A stretch of 64,000 nt of DNA from Lautropia dentalis (lineage in GTDB: Bacteria > Pseudomonadota > Gammaproteobacteria > Burkholderiales > Burkholderiaceae_E): contig NZ_RRUE01000002.1 of assembly GCF_003892345.1 (NCBI RefSeq), positions 629,655-693,654 on the forward strand, written 5' to 3'. A program made the position numbers and the translations under genes. The notes beneath the pieces were generated by a model that saw nothing but the letters and a program-made list of their open reading frames with translations, searched no databases and was not told the origin of the DNA. Positions 16,931 through 27,880 of the stretch are shown here, one piece after another. Numbering within the stretch: position 1 is the first letter of the stretch; each line of letters opens with the position of its first letter.

Positions 16931-17487
16931 CGCGGACAACGCTGTCTGACGGCTCCATCGTGATAGCTGCCATCGGCGCAAAGCACGGATCGCATGCCTT
17001 GGGGGCCTCTACAAAAGTCCTGTGGCACTTTGGCCTCCATGATCGTGCGATCCAGCGCGTTGTCATTTGCCGCCAATAGCCCTGACATTGCCGACAGGGC
17101 GCCTTCTGGCTCATCCCGATCCTGGGTCCAAAGCGCTCGCAGACTTTTGTATGCCTGAAGCCATTGGGTACCCGGCGCCTGTGGCCTTGTCCGGCGCGCC
17201 CACAGGGGCGTACGGAGACGTATGAATCCATGCACACCTGGCCTGTAGCGTTGCACGGCCTACCCATTTTTGTGGCCGTCGGTCGGCCCATGCCGGGGAA
17301 TGCCGCGGTGGCGCTGGATTTGCCGGGCCGTTGCGGGGACCATAGGGCTCTTTGCGTTCTGGACGGGTGGGTGCCGGATGGCGCGTGTCACGAACTCATT
17401 CGGCTATGCGTGGCCCCGAAGTCCCCGCGCAGGTCCCGAGTGAGTCCATGACATGTTCCAGGGTGGCGGGGCCTGTCCCTCTCCCTC
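16931..17487. other. Intergenic region, possible gene remnant on the minus strand
   Basis: A 557-bp gap. On the minus strand around 16950-17160 a stretch reads plausibly as protein (QWLQAYKSLRALWTQ, SGLLAANDNALDRTIMEAK) but has no sensible start or boundary and runs into antisense of the upstream gene. I treat it as a possible decayed fragment. Nothing else is assignable. Confidence 0.3.
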
Positions 17488-18531
17488 ATGCCATTTTCTG
17501 CTGATTTTCTGCGCGGCCCTGCCGTGGGTACCGTACTGCTGGCGCTGGCCGGCGCCACCTTGCCGGTACAGGCGGAGCAGGCCGCGCCCGGACGCGTGAC
17601 CGGCTCCGTATCTGGTGTCATGCGCGATGATATTCACGGTGCTGGTGCTGGTGCTGGTGCTGATGCCGGTGCCGCTGTCGCCCGGCCTTCCGGTCAGGAT
17701 GCACTGCCGTCACTTCAGGGCGCTTCGCAGCCGGGCCGCACGGATGCCCGCGCACTGTCCCATCGCTACCGTCTGCCCGTGTGGGAGCTGGGGCTGGGGC
17801 TGTCGGCCATCACGCTGCCCGATTATCGCGGGTCGGACCGGCAGCGCCAGTATCTGCTGCCTTTTCCGGTCTTTGTTTACCGTTCGCCGCATCTGCGGGT
17901 GGACCGGGGCGGAATCCGTGCCGATCTGTGGGACAGCGACCGCTACGAGCTGGATGTGAGCGTGGCCGCCTCGCCGCCGGTGCGTCGCACCACGACGGGG
18001 ATTCGCGCGGGCATGCCACGGCTGAAGCCGCTGTTCGAGATCGGGCCGCGCCTGCAGGTGCACCTGTGGCGGGATGCGCAGGCAAAGCAGGAGCTGCGGC
18101 TGGAGCTGCCGCTGCGCTACGCCATGCCGCTGGGCCGTCTGCAGAACCGGGGCTGGGTGTTCAGCCCCAGCCTGAACTGGCGGGTGAATGATGTGGTGGG
18201 GCTGTCGGGCTGGAATTTTGCCGCCTGGGCCGGGCCGGTGTTTGCCACGCGCACCTGGCACCATTATTACTATGCGGTCGAGCCACAGTATGCGCGCAGC
18301 TGGCGGCCGGCCTATGCGCCGAAAGGCGGCTACAGCGGAATGGACATGACGCTGTCACTGAACAAGCGCTATCCGTCGGCCTGGGTGGCCGGCTTCGTGC
18401 GGGCCAGCAACCTGAACGGTGCCACGATTGCCAGCTCACCGCTGGTGCGCCGCCGCACGAATGTGACGGCCGGTGTGGTGGTGGGCTGGCTGTTCGCCCG
18501 CTCGCAGGAAGAGGTGCAGCAGACGGAATAG
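17488..18531 (+). CDS. MipA/OmpV-family outer membrane protein
   Basis: The 347-aa protein has an N-terminal signal peptide (AVGTVLLALAGATLPVQA). A low-complexity stretch with GA repeats (coding DNA ggtgctggtgctggtgctgg near 17639) precedes the mature barrel. The barrel is typical of MipA/OmpV: WELGLGLSAITLPDYRGSD, LPFPVFVYRSPHLRVDRGG, NRGWVFSPSLNWR, and a C-terminal strand ending in VGWLFARS. The family includes MltA-interacting scaffolds and OmpV-like porins; the exact role is unknown. The Gly/Ala segment is atypical for the family. Confidence 0.85.
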   Translation: MPFSADFLRGPAVGTVLLALAGATLPVQAEQAAPGRVTGSVSGVMRDDIHGAGAGAGADAGAAVARPSGQDALPSLQGASQPGRTDARALSHRYRLPVWELGLGLSAITLPDYRGSDRQRQYLLPFPVFVYRSPHLRVDRGGIRADLWDSDRYELDVSVAASPPVRRTTTGIRAGMPRLKPLFEIGPRLQVHLWRDAQAKQELRLELPLRYAMPLGRLQNRGWVFSPSLNWRVNDVVGLSGWNFAAWAGPVFATRTWHHYYYAVEPQYARSWRPAYAPKGGYSGMDMTLSLNKRYPSAWVAGFVRASNLNGATIASSPLVRRRTNVTAGVVVGWLFARSQEEVQQTE

Positions 18532-18711
18532 CGCCGCTGCCGGCCCGGGCAGCGTGTGCAGGCAAGCAGGGGCGTGGGTGGGTGGGGACGCGTGTGCAGA
18601 AAATGTACGCCCCCTCGTCGGCAGAACAGTTGGAGCTGCGTACAGCACGGCTGGGTGTGCATGTTTGGGCGCACGCCCGGCTGGGGGCGGGGCGTTGTGC
18701 TCCCTCCGGAC

Positions 18712-20868
18712 TCAGGACGCGCGAGGGGCGTCGCCGCCCGTCATGCCGGTACGACGACGGAAGGTCTGTGCGGCGTGATGCAGCCGGTCACGCAGCAGCA
18801 TCGGCAACGTGGGCATGCCGGTGCCGGCGGGGCGCGCTGCTTCCGGCGTGGCCAGCAGGCGCGACATGTCGACGGCGGGCCGTACGTTCATCAGGTTGAT
18901 CGCCTGCTGCTGTCGCAGCTGGGCGCGCAGGCGGGTCAGCTCGCGTTCGCTCTCGGCCCACGAGCGCCGGGTTTCCTGCAGTACGGCCTCGAGGGCCTGC
19001 ACGCTGGCCTGCAGGCTCACCCGGCGGGTTTCGCCCTGCAGGTGGGCTTCGCGCCACCGGCTGAGATCGGCTTCGTAGTTGCGCAGCAGGCGGGCCTTTT
19101 CGCGGCTGTTGCGCAGCTCCAGGGCCAGACGCTGCTTGAGTGCATGCACCTCGAAGGCATGTCGGTCGAAAGCCGGGGTTGGGCTGGTGCCCCGGGGGGC
19201 GCCAGCATCTGCAGGTGTTGCGGCGGCCGCGTGGGGGTGGGCCGCGCTGTTTGCGCTGGCCACGTGGTGCGCGGAGGCGGCGCCGTGCATGGAGGTGGTG
19301 CTGTGCGCATGGCCGGAGGCCATCTCTGCCGGGGAAGGTGTGGACGGCGTGTCTCCACCCGCGGCGTGATACGTGGATTCGGTATGTGCCGAACCGGTAG
19401 CCGGATGTGGGGCGGATGTGGCACGCCCCTGCTCCTGCACCGCCTGGGCGGCCTGCGTGGCCAGCAGGGCCCGGCGCATCTGCGAGGCCTGGCCGGCAAC
19501 CCGGAGCGTCTGGGCCAGATTGCTGATGGCGGCGGTGGTGTGCCGCATGCTTTCGTTCAGTTCGGCGTAGGAGGCTTCGGCCGAGGCGGAGATGCGCGTC
19601 AGCGGGCCGCGTGAGTCATGCTCATCCTGCAGGAAGGCGTTGGCCGGGCCGCGGGCACCCTGCTGCGTCGGAGCGCCGTCGGCACGCCCGTCCGGGGCGG
19701 CATGGAAGGCGGTGTCGTCCGGCCGGTGGGAGGGCTGCGAAGCCTGCCTGCCCTGATCTGCCTGTGCTGCCTGCGCCGTCTGTGCGGCTTGGGCCTGGCG
19801 GGCGGCGCGGGCGCGCTGTTCGGCGTGCCGGATGTTGGCGCGGATGGCTGCGCGACGGGCCAGATCGGCCGTAGTGAGAGTGTGCCCCGTCGATGACCCT
19901 TCGGGCACTTCATCCTGCAGCGCCATGATGGAGGTGTAGCTGGTGACCGACGGTGGGCTGGTGATGGTGGTGGTGTGGGTGCCTGTCAGGCTGTCGGGCA
20001 TCTGCGAGGCTGGCGCGGGTGGGGCTGTCAGCGGGGTCTGCAGGGTCTGCGGGGTTGCATCAGCAGAAGAAGCTTGCTGGCATGCTGCATGCGGTAATTC
20101 TGCATGCATTGTCGGGGATGCCGTGGCAGGTGCTGTGGCAGCGGCCGTGAGGGTGGGGGTGGTTGCCGGTACTGCTGCTGTGTCAGGCTGGGGGCTGTGC
20201 GTCTGGGGCTCGTGCTGGGTGTGCACGACGTGCTGGGCATCAGGTGTCCGGCTTTCGCCCGTGACGGGTTGTGTTTCGTGCGCCGGTTTTTCGTGTGGGG
20301 CGTTCGTGACGGGCTGTGTACCGTGCGCCCGGTTTTCGTTGGGCGTATCTGAGGTGGGCTGTGCCCCGTGTTTCCGGTTTTCGTGAGAGGCGTCCGTGGA
20401 GGGCTGTGTCCCATGTGTCCGGGTTTCGTGAGGGATGTCCGCAGTGGGCTGTGCACCCTGTATCCGGGTTTTGTGCGGCGCGTCCGTGATGGGTTGCGCA
20501 CCGTGTTTCCCGTGGTGCGCGGCAGGCTGGGCGTCGTGTGTCAGGGCTTCCTGCCGGGCGCGCGCAACGTGTTGCGCCAGCCGGGCCTTGAGGGCCTCGA
20601 TGCTGCGGGCCTGCTGGGCCAGTTTGTTGGCCTGCTCCAGGGCCATGTCTTCGGCCAGCAGACGGCTTTCTTCCATGTCGGCCCGCTGTTCGCGGTTGCG
20701 CGCTTCGATCAGGCGTGACACGGCATGGTTGCGCCGTGCGGCCTGGATCAGCCAGGCCAGTGCAAAGCCCAGCAGCAGGACAAGCGCCAGCACCACGCCA
20801 TAGGCGGTGCGTTCGGCGATTTCCGAAAGGTTCAGCGGGAGATGGGCCAGGATATTCGACAAAGCCAT
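18712..20868 (-). CDS. Membrane-anchored coiled-coil protein with degenerate 15-aa repeats
   Basis: Starting at 20868 the product is 718 aa. One membrane segment (GVVLALVLLLGFALAWLI, residues ~22-40) is followed by a helical, coiled-coil-like region (RLIEARNREQRADMEESRLLAEDMALEQANKLAQQ). About six 15-residue repeats of the form HGTQPxTDxxHENR come next, then a long Ala/Thr/His/Gln-rich disordered region, and a C-terminal helical region (LKQRLALELRNSREKARLLRNYEADLSRWREA) rich in heptads. It resembles envelope-spanning or scaffold proteins but matches no family I know. Upstream in-frame sequence to 21030 lacks a membrane-protein-like start and is left out. Confidence 0.7.
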   Translation of the reverse strand: MALSNILAHLPLNLSEIAERTAYGVVLALVLLLGFALAWLIQAARRNHAVSRLIEARNREQRADMEESRLLAEDMALEQANKLAQQARSIEALKARLAQHVARARQEALTHDAQPAAHHGKHGAQPITDAPHKTRIQGAQPTADIPHETRTHGTQPSTDASHENRKHGAQPTSDTPNENRAHGTQPVTNAPHEKPAHETQPVTGESRTPDAQHVVHTQHEPQTHSPQPDTAAVPATTPTLTAAATAPATASPTMHAELPHAACQQASSADATPQTLQTPLTAPPAPASQMPDSLTGTHTTTITSPPSVTSYTSIMALQDEVPEGSSTGHTLTTADLARRAAIRANIRHAEQRARAARQAQAAQTAQAAQADQGRQASQPSHRPDDTAFHAAPDGRADGAPTQQGARGPANAFLQDEHDSRGPLTRISASAEASYAELNESMRHTTAAISNLAQTLRVAGQASQMRRALLATQAAQAVQEQGRATSAPHPATGSAHTESTYHAAGGDTPSTPSPAEMASGHAHSTTSMHGAASAHHVASANSAAHPHAAAATPADAGAPRGTSPTPAFDRHAFEVHALKQRLALELRNSREKARLLRNYEADLSRWREAHLQGETRRVSLQASVQALEAVLQETRRSWAESERELTRLRAQLRQQQAINLMNVRPAVDMSRLLATPEAARPAGTGMPTLPMLLRDRLHHAAQTFRRRTGMTGGDAPRAS
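20235..20520 (-). repeat. Degenerate 45-bp coding tandem repeat
   Basis: Approximately six 45-bp units within the coiled-coil protein gene encode 15-aa repeats (consensus near HGAQPxTDAPHENR). Units differ at several positions, so the array is older than the perfect repeats at 3261 and 14384. Confidence 0.75.
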
Positions 20869-21383
20869 TCCGTCCAGAGGTTGAGTTCTGGTGTGCCGTG
20901 TGTTGCGATTTGCCGACGTTTGACAGCAAAAAGACAGTACGGACGTTCGCTTCTTCGATAGTTTGCCAAATTTCGACATCAATTCGCGTTCATGCGTAAC
21001 GTAACGACGCAAAACGCAGCAAAAATGCAACGATAGTCAGAATAATGTGGTGGCTTTTAACTGTCCCGACGGGCTTTGGGGCCGTTTTCAGGGGTTTGTG
21101 TTGCTTTGGAGAAACGCGCAAACCAGTTTGTTCTCGAACTGGTTTGTCAGTGATTCTGAATTATGAATTCAAAAAGCTGTATAGGTGTCTCCGTTTTCCG
21201 GTGTGCCACGGTTGTGGCGCAGGTCCTGTGCATGCCATGGAGGCGTTCGCACTGCGTGCCTTGGGGGTGGAATCTGGCCTGCCCCTCATGTCGCCTTTTG
21301 GGTGGAACCAGGCCAGCCCCTCCTGTCTCAGGGGGCCTTCGCCTCGCGTGCTCCCTTTGGGCCTCCGGGCGTGAACGGCGGCG
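20869..21383. other. Intergenic region with inverted repeat
   Basis: A 515-bp gap between two leftward genes. 10-bp arms caaaccagtt (21119-21128) and aactggtttg (21137-21146) form a hairpin with an 8-base loop, either a terminator for the diguanylate cyclase gene or an operator. The 20900-21060 part, just upstream of the coiled-coil gene, is relatively A/T-rich and probably carries its promoter. Confidence 0.4.
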
Positions 21384-23249
21384 TCAGAGAACGGCCACGG
21401 CCACCGTGACGCGATTGCGGCCGGCGCCCTTCGAGGCGTAGAGCGCCCGGTCGCTGACGTTGATCAGGCCGTCCGGGTCGGAGGCGTGTTCCGGGTAGGC
21501 GGCCACGCCGATGGATACGCTGACCGGGGTGCCGCCCACCACTTCCACGCGCTCGTTGACGCGCCGGCGGATCTCGTCGGCGCGGCGCTTGGCGGAGGTG
21601 CCGTTCAGGCCCGGCATGAGGATCAGAAACTCCTCGCCACCCCAGCGGCAGACGATGTCGCCCGCCCGGGCGCTCTGGGTGAGCACTTCCGACACCTGTC
21701 GCAGCACGCGGTCGCCGGCCTCGTGGCCGTAGCGGTCGTTCAGGCGCTTGAAGTGGTCGATGTCCACCATCTGCAGGGCCAGCGGCGAGCGGGCACGGCT
21801 GGCGCGCTCGAATTCGATGGCCAGCTGCTCGTTGAAGTAGCGGCGGTTGAACAGGTTGGTGAGCGGATCGCGCAGCGAGGCCTGTTCCAGCGTCTGGCGC
21901 AGCGTGAGGTTGGCCATGAACTGCGCCACGTTGCTGGCAAAGAGACGCTGGATCTTCTGGTTGGCGGCGGTGCGCTCGGCGTTGTCGCCCAGGAAGGGCT
22001 GGTCGCTGCGCAGGCAGATCAGACCGGTGGCCTGGCCGTTGGCGAACATCGGCATGCAGCAGCTGTGGCGGTTGGGGCCGATGCTCAGGTGATGGCAGCG
22101 CAGGCCGATCTGGTTTTCGTTGTGGGGATAGGCCTGGTTCTGGCGCAGGCCCCAGCAGTCGTTCAGGTGCAGGGTCTCGGCGGTTTCGTTCTGCAGGCCC
22201 CAGGAGCCCAGCAGGCGAAAGCGCGCCTGGCCCGGTTCGATGATGTAGATGGAGCCGGAATCGGCATGAAAGAGCCGGGTGGCGAATTCGCCCGCCACCC
22301 GCGCAGCCTCGTTGGGGGTGGGGCAGGACTGCAGCATGTCGCTCAGGTCCTGCAGGATGCCGTAGGCGCGGGACTGGGCGCGGGTGGCTTCCAGCATGGT
22401 GGCCAGCTGGTTGGCCGTCTCGCGGTAGGCCAGCGTGCGGCCCTGGACCTGCTGCTGCAGTTCGGCGGCCACCTTGCGCAGCTCGTCCTGCACCTTCATC
22501 TGGTCGCTCAGGTCGGTGATCACCGACAGGCTGCTGCCCGTGGCGCTGCCCTGGGTCATGGGGGTACTGGAGATCTGCACGGCCACCAGTGTGCCGTCGG
22601 GACGCAGCAGGTGGCACAGGGTGCGCACGGCCTCGCCGCGCTGCTGGCGCTGCAGCAGGGTGATGATGTCCGGGCGCTCGGCCTCGGGCACCATCTCTAG
22701 CAGGGCGCGGCCCTTCACCTGTTCGGGGGTGGTGCCCAGCATGTCGGCCAGGTGCGGGTTGGCAAAGCTGATGCGGCCGATGCGGTCGACGATCCAGATG
22801 CCTTCGGACGCCGTGTCCATCAGCAGCCGGTAGTGGGCCTCCGACAGGGCGATGACTTCGTTGGCCTGGCGGATGCGCGCGAGTTCTTCGGTGAGCTGCT
22901 GGTTCTTCTTCTCCAGCAGGGTGCGCGAGGGCAGGGACGCCAGCTGCCGGCCGGCCGGGACCAGCCAGCCCAGGATGAGCGCGGCGGTGAGCAGGGCGCA
23001 GCTGCGCAGCGGCCACACCATGCCCTGGCGCAGCGGATCGGTGATCAGCGCGAGGCTCTCTGCCAGAAAGCTTGCACAGGTGACGCCCACCAGCGCCGTA
23101 AGCCACCACAGGTTCTGCCGTCCGGGCTGGCGCGGCTGCTGGAGGCTGAAGCGGACCAGCATGAAGGTGGCGATGAACAGGGTCAGGGCGAACAGCAGGC
23201 TGACCCCGATGGCAAAGACCGGGAGCGTGTGGGCAGAGATGGTGTGCAT
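21384..23249 (-). CDS. Membrane-bound PAS-GAF-GGDEF diguanylate cyclase
   Basis: The 621-aa protein makes cyclic di-GMP. Domain order: three membrane helices (residues ~10-100), a short coiled coil (LLEKKNQQLTEELARIRQANE), a PAS domain (~135-255; YRLLMDTASEGIWIVDRIGRISFANPHLADMLG), a coiled coil, a GAF-like domain (~295-440; ADSGSIYIIE, GLRCHHLSIGPNRHSCC), then GGDEF (~455-615). The catalytic motif is intact as RWGGEEF, and the product-inhibition I-site RAGD sits five residues upstream. It should therefore be active and feedback-regulated. Downstream EPS genes are a plausible target, but no PilZ effector is visible in the window. Confidence 0.93.
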   Translation of the reverse strand: MHTISAHTLPVFAIGVSLLFALTLFIATFMLVRFSLQQPRQPGRQNLWWLTALVGVTCASFLAESLALITDPLRQGMVWPLRSCALLTAALILGWLVPAGRQLASLPSRTLLEKKNQQLTEELARIRQANEVIALSEAHYRLLMDTASEGIWIVDRIGRISFANPHLADMLGTTPEQVKGRALLEMVPEAERPDIITLLQRQQRGEAVRTLCHLLRPDGTLVAVQISSTPMTQGSATGSSLSVITDLSDQMKVQDELRKVAAELQQQVQGRTLAYRETANQLATMLEATRAQSRAYGILQDLSDMLQSCPTPNEAARVAGEFATRLFHADSGSIYIIEPGQARFRLLGSWGLQNETAETLHLNDCWGLRQNQAYPHNENQIGLRCHHLSIGPNRHSCCMPMFANGQATGLICLRSDQPFLGDNAERTAANQKIQRLFASNVAQFMANLTLRQTLEQASLRDPLTNLFNRRYFNEQLAIEFERASRARSPLALQMVDIDHFKRLNDRYGHEAGDRVLRQVSEVLTQSARAGDIVCRWGGEEFLILMPGLNGTSAKRRADEIRRRVNERVEVVGGTPVSVSIGVAAYPEHASDPDGLINVSDRALYASKGAGRNRVTVAVAVL

Positions 23250-23823
23250 ACCGATACTCTATCGAACCCGGGCGTTCCGGCAGGGGAGGAGCCGTCCGTC
23301 CGGCAGACGACCGGCGGCAGGCATGTGGCAGACGGTGGCCGCCGGCCGCACAACGGTCCGTCCCGCCGGTCCATGTGTCTCATCCGAACAACACCCGCGG
23401 TGCTTGCTGCAACATTTTTGCGCAGCCGTTTTGTTGCAAGTGGTTATAAATTGTAACTTCGTCAAGACATTCCGTCAGAGGGCGGAAAGTGTCGGCCTGG
23501 CAGTCACTGCGGGTGGCCAATGCCGCCGCAAGGCAGCCGGCGGAGGGGCGCTGGCCATGGAAATGTCCGGCCGGCAGGCAAGCCCGCGGGCCGGGACCCT
23601 GCCGGGCGTGGCAGCCCGCTGGACGTGCACTTGGTGCATCGCGGCGTCCGGCTTGGGGGACCGCCCTGGCCTGCCGGGCAGATGCTGCGTTCCGCGGCAG
23701 CGTACAGGAGCCAGCAGGGGGCGGCGCAGGTGGCCGGCCTGCCGTTTCCGGTCTGCCGGTGACGCGGCCCAGGCCGGGTTGGCGATGTTTCAGTGACGCG
23801 GCTCAGGCCGGGCTGGCGATGTT
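23250..23823. other. Intergenic region with short direct repeats
   Basis: A 574-bp gap. A ~15-bp motif close to caggccgggttggcgatgt is repeated three times at about 23770-23840, the last copy forming the 3' end of the epimerase gene. An A/T-rich patch at 23430-23465 may be the upstream promoter of the cyclase gene. No coding sequence is supported. Confidence 0.4.
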
Positions 23824-24846
<1,023 letters not shown>

Positions 24847-25206
24847 GGGATGTGAAAGAAGGTGTGATCTGGAAGGTGTTCGGGAGCCTGCACGAGGCAG
24901 CCGGAGGGAGGCAGACAGGGGGCACCGGGCTCGCCGGCCGGCATGGCTGCCGGTCGGGCGTGGCTGGCTGGTCGCTGTGCTCGCTGCCAGGCCGGCGGGG
25001 CCGGTTGGCTGGCGGAGGGTGTGTACCGCAGCGTGGACGGTACATGCGGGCCTTTAAGATAAACGAGGACGGAAGTTCGTGTGAAAAATGTCCCTACAGC
25101 ATTCTAATTCTCTGTACAGGTTTCAAATTGTTGCGAGGGATCAACAGCGGGGCGGGCATACTTCTCACGCCTTCTGTCACGGGTAAGGTAAGCTGATGCA
25201 CAGCCC
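24847..25206. other. Divergent intergenic region at the EPS locus
   Basis: A 360-bp gap between leftward tviC and the rightward membrane gene. Its right half (about 25060-25150) is noticeably A/T-richer (aagataaacgaggacggaag, attctaattctctgtacagg) and is the likely promoter zone for the rightward EPS genes. No riboswitch class was recognised. Confidence 0.4.
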
Positions 25207-26298
25207 ATGTTTCAGTCATTTGCACCCATGCCAACCTCTGCCTTCGCCTCATTGCTGATTGCCTTCGTTGCCGCAGCTGGCGCCGTGCCGCTGCTGCGCG
25301 ACCTCCTGCGCGGCAAGCCTGCCGTGCGTTCTGCCGGTGCCGTGGCCATGGCCATGGGGGTGGCCGTGGCTGCGTTCTACTCCGATCCCTGGCCGGCCTC
25401 CGACCGGGGCCTCATCTTCGGGGCGGCCTCGCTGGTGCTGGCGGGCCTGTGGCTGGAACCCCTGGTGGCGAAGCCGTTCGGCGCCACCGTGCGCCGCGTG
25501 TTCGAAATCGTCGGTACGGCTGTGGCGGCGGTCTTCCTGTTTGCCTGGCTCGATCATGGCCGGGTCACCTGGTCGGTGGGCTTCATGATGCTCGCCGCCG
25601 TCAGCGTGCTGCTGCCCATCGCCGCCTCCACGCTCGACCGCCTGCCGAAGGCCACGCCGGCGCTGCCGGCCGCCATGGTGGTGGTCCAGCTGCTGCTGCT
25701 GATGTTCTTCGGTGCGGCCAATGCCGATGGCGGCTCGCGCTACTCGCTGTATGAGGAATTTGCCATCGTGGCGCTGCCGGTCATCGGTGCGCTGGTGGGC
25801 TGCCTCATCTACCTGTCCAGCATGCCGTGGCGCGCGCATCCCGGCATTGCGGTGGGAGCGGGCGGTCTGCTGGCCCTGGGCTTCATGGTGTCGTGGGGCA
25901 GCCTGCGGCTGGGTTCCATCACCGCCGAGGTGCGCGGTGGTACCACGGCCCTGCTGTGGCTGGTGGCCGTGCCGGTGTTCGAGTTCGTGCGCGAGTGGCT
26001 GGCCCGGGGGGCGGCCCGCGTGGCGGCGCTGCGCTGGCTGGATGGCTCGCCTGCGCTGCGTCGCCTGCTGCAGTCGGTGCGTACGGCCCATTACTCGCCG
26101 GTGGCGCTGGTCGGCATCCAGGCAGTGCTGGGTCTGGCGGGCATCGGCCTGTGCAAGCTGGAGGTCTCCGGCTATCTGCTGACGCTGGCCCTGTGCGGTG
26201 TGGCTGTGGCCTACATGGTGGTGCCGGTACTCATCTCCTGGCGGCACCCGGTCGGGCTGATGCAGGGTCTGCCGCAGCATGGCAGTGATCATGCCTGA
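25207..26298 (+). CDS. Polytopic membrane protein of the EPS locus
   Basis: The 363-aa protein has about ten or eleven hydrophobic helices. The topology, with long Ala/Val/Leu helices and short charged loops, recalls the WecA/MraY polyprenyl-phosphate sugar transferases. However, I cannot see their Asp-rich catalytic motifs (DDxxD, NxxNxxDGxDGLA), so it is either a very degenerate member or another family. Position directly upstream of the initiating sugar transferase suggests a role in polysaccharide assembly. An alternative start lies at 25228. Confidence 0.55.
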   Translation: MFQSFAPMPTSAFASLLIAFVAAAGAVPLLRDLLRGKPAVRSAGAVAMAMGVAVAAFYSDPWPASDRGLIFGAASLVLAGLWLEPLVAKPFGATVRRVFEIVGTAVAAVFLFAWLDHGRVTWSVGFMMLAAVSVLLPIAASTLDRLPKATPALPAAMVVVQLLLLMFFGAANADGGSRYSLYEEFAIVALPVIGALVGCLIYLSSMPWRAHPGIAVGAGGLLALGFMVSWGSLRLGSITAEVRGGTTALLWLVAVPVFEFVREWLARGAARVAALRWLDGSPALRRLLQSVRTAHYSPVALVGIQAVLGLAGIGLCKLEVSGYLLTLALCGVAVAYMVVPVLISWRHPVGLMQGLPQHGSDHA

Positions 26299-26510
26299 AT
26301 CCGGCAGATGCCTGCCGGCCCCCCGTTGCGCCGGTTCGGGGGCGCCGGTGTTCCTGCCGGCTTCGTCAGGCCCGGCGGTCTGCGCGTGGCGACCGCCGGG
26401 ATGAATGCGATGTTCCAGCCGCCTGCCGTCTGATTTCCTGCCGACTTCCCGACTGTCCCTCCCGACCGGTCTGCCCGATGCGGCAGACGCCCCAACCGGT
26501 CATCTGGTCC

Positions 26511-27860
26511 ATGCGCGCATTCATCCATTACCTCCGAGTCCGCTTTGCCGTGCTGCCCGTCGTCGATGCCCTGGTGCTGGTGGGCTCGATGGTGCTGGGC
26601 TACCAGATCCGCCTGCTCAACGAGGACGGCCTGGTGTTCTCCACCCTGCAGGGGGTGCTGTTCGCCACGCTGATGATGCTGACCATGACGGCCTTCGGGC
26701 TGTACAGCCGGCAGCAGGACGAACCCTTCCGGCAGGTGGTGCAGAAGGTCTTTGCGTCGTATCTGGTCACGCTGCTGGCGCTGTCGGTGGTGTTCTATGT
26801 GTTCCCCGACTCCGAAGTGGGGCGTGGCGTGTTTGCCATTGCCTCGGTGTTCGGGCTGATGGGCATTCTGGTGGTGCGCTATGTGGCCTATCGGGCGGGC
26901 TTCCTGCATCGCCGTGGCCGCCGGGTGATGGTGATGGGCGAGGGCGAGGAGGCCGACCAGGTGCTGGCCATCCTGGCCAACCAGCCCCGCGCGCATCTGG
27001 TGGCGCAGGTGCCGGCCAGTGGCCGGGCGGCCGACGCCGCGCCGGACGAGAAACTGATCGATGTGGCGCGCCGGCACAAGGTTTCCCACATCGTGGTGGC
27101 TGCGCACGAGCGGCGTGGCGGACGCATCCCGCTGGACGAGCTGCTCGAATGCAAGCTGGCCGGCATCCAGGTGATGGACCTGCTGAGCTTCTACGAGCAG
27201 GAGCTGGGCCTCATCCGCCTGAGCTACCTGCGCACCGGCTGGCTGGTCTATGGCGACGGGTTTTCGCAAGGCACGACCCGTGCCATCGTCAAGCGGCTGT
27301 TCGACGTGTCGGTGGCGTCGTGCCTGCTGCTGCTGGCCTCGCCCGTGATGCTCATCACGGCGGTGGTGATCCTGCTGGAGACGGGGCGGCCCATCTTCTT
27401 CCGTCAGGAGCGCGTCTGTGCGCCGGGCCAGTCGTTCGACATCCTCAAGTTCCGCTCGATGGTGCAGGATGCCGAGAAGGACGGACCGCGCTGGGCCACC
27501 GTGGGGGACGCCCGCATCACCCGGGTAGGACAGTTCATCCGACTGACCCGGATCGACGAGCTGCCGCAGCTGATCAACGTGCTGCGCGGCGAGATGAGCT
27601 TCGTTGGCCCACGCCCGGAAAGGCCATATTTTGTCGAAAAACTGAATCAGCAGGTACCATATTACGATATACGGCACTACGTGAAGCCCGGGATCACCGG
27701 CTGGGCCCAGGTGCGTATGGATTATGGCGCTTCCGTGGAAGAGGCCATGGAGAAGCTCGAATACGATCTTTTTTACGTCAAGAACCACTCTTTGTTTCTG
27801 GATTTCATGGTTTTATTTGAGACCATTCAGGTTGTCCTTCGGAAGAAGGGTGCGCGTTGA
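26511..27860 (+). CDS. Undecaprenyl-phosphate sugar-1-phosphate transferase (EpsB_2/WcaJ-like)
   Basis: The 449-aa protein begins the polysaccharide repeat unit by moving a sugar-1-phosphate to undecaprenyl phosphate. Four N-terminal helices (residues ~10-125) are followed by a degenerate nucleotide-binding CoA-binding-like domain (RRVMVMGEGEEADQVLAIL). The catalytic bacterial sugar transferase domain begins near residue 260: KRLFDVSVASCLLLLASPVML, FFRQERVCAPGQSFDILKFRSM, RIDELPQLINVLRGEMSFVGPRPERP and KPGITGWAQV. I chose the ATG at 26511 (MRAFIHYLRVRF) since homologues of the EpsB_2 group begin this way; an earlier ATG is at 26478. This group is typical of EPS loci that accompany exosortase/PEP-CTERM systems. 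Confidence 0.92.
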   Translation: MRAFIHYLRVRFAVLPVVDALVLVGSMVLGYQIRLLNEDGLVFSTLQGVLFATLMMLTMTAFGLYSRQQDEPFRQVVQKVFASYLVTLLALSVVFYVFPDSEVGRGVFAIASVFGLMGILVVRYVAYRAGFLHRRGRRVMVMGEGEEADQVLAILANQPRAHLVAQVPASGRAADAAPDEKLIDVARRHKVSHIVVAAHERRGGRIPLDELLECKLAGIQVMDLLSFYEQELGLIRLSYLRTGWLVYGDGFSQGTTRAIVKRLFDVSVASCLLLLASPVMLITAVVILLETGRPIFFRQERVCAPGQSFDILKFRSMVQDAEKDGPRWATVGDARITRVGQFIRLTRIDELPQLINVLRGEMSFVGPRPERPYFVEKLNQQVPYYDIRHYVKPGITGWAQVRMDYGASVEEAMEKLEYDLFYVKNHSLFLDFMVLFETIQVVLRKKGAR

Positions 27861-27880
27861 CCTCACAGTGTGGAAAGAAT

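Noticed and set aside
25060-25206. c-di-GMP riboswitch before the rightward EPS genes
   Set aside because: The region is A/T-rich but lacks the conserved two-stem GEMM core that I would expect.
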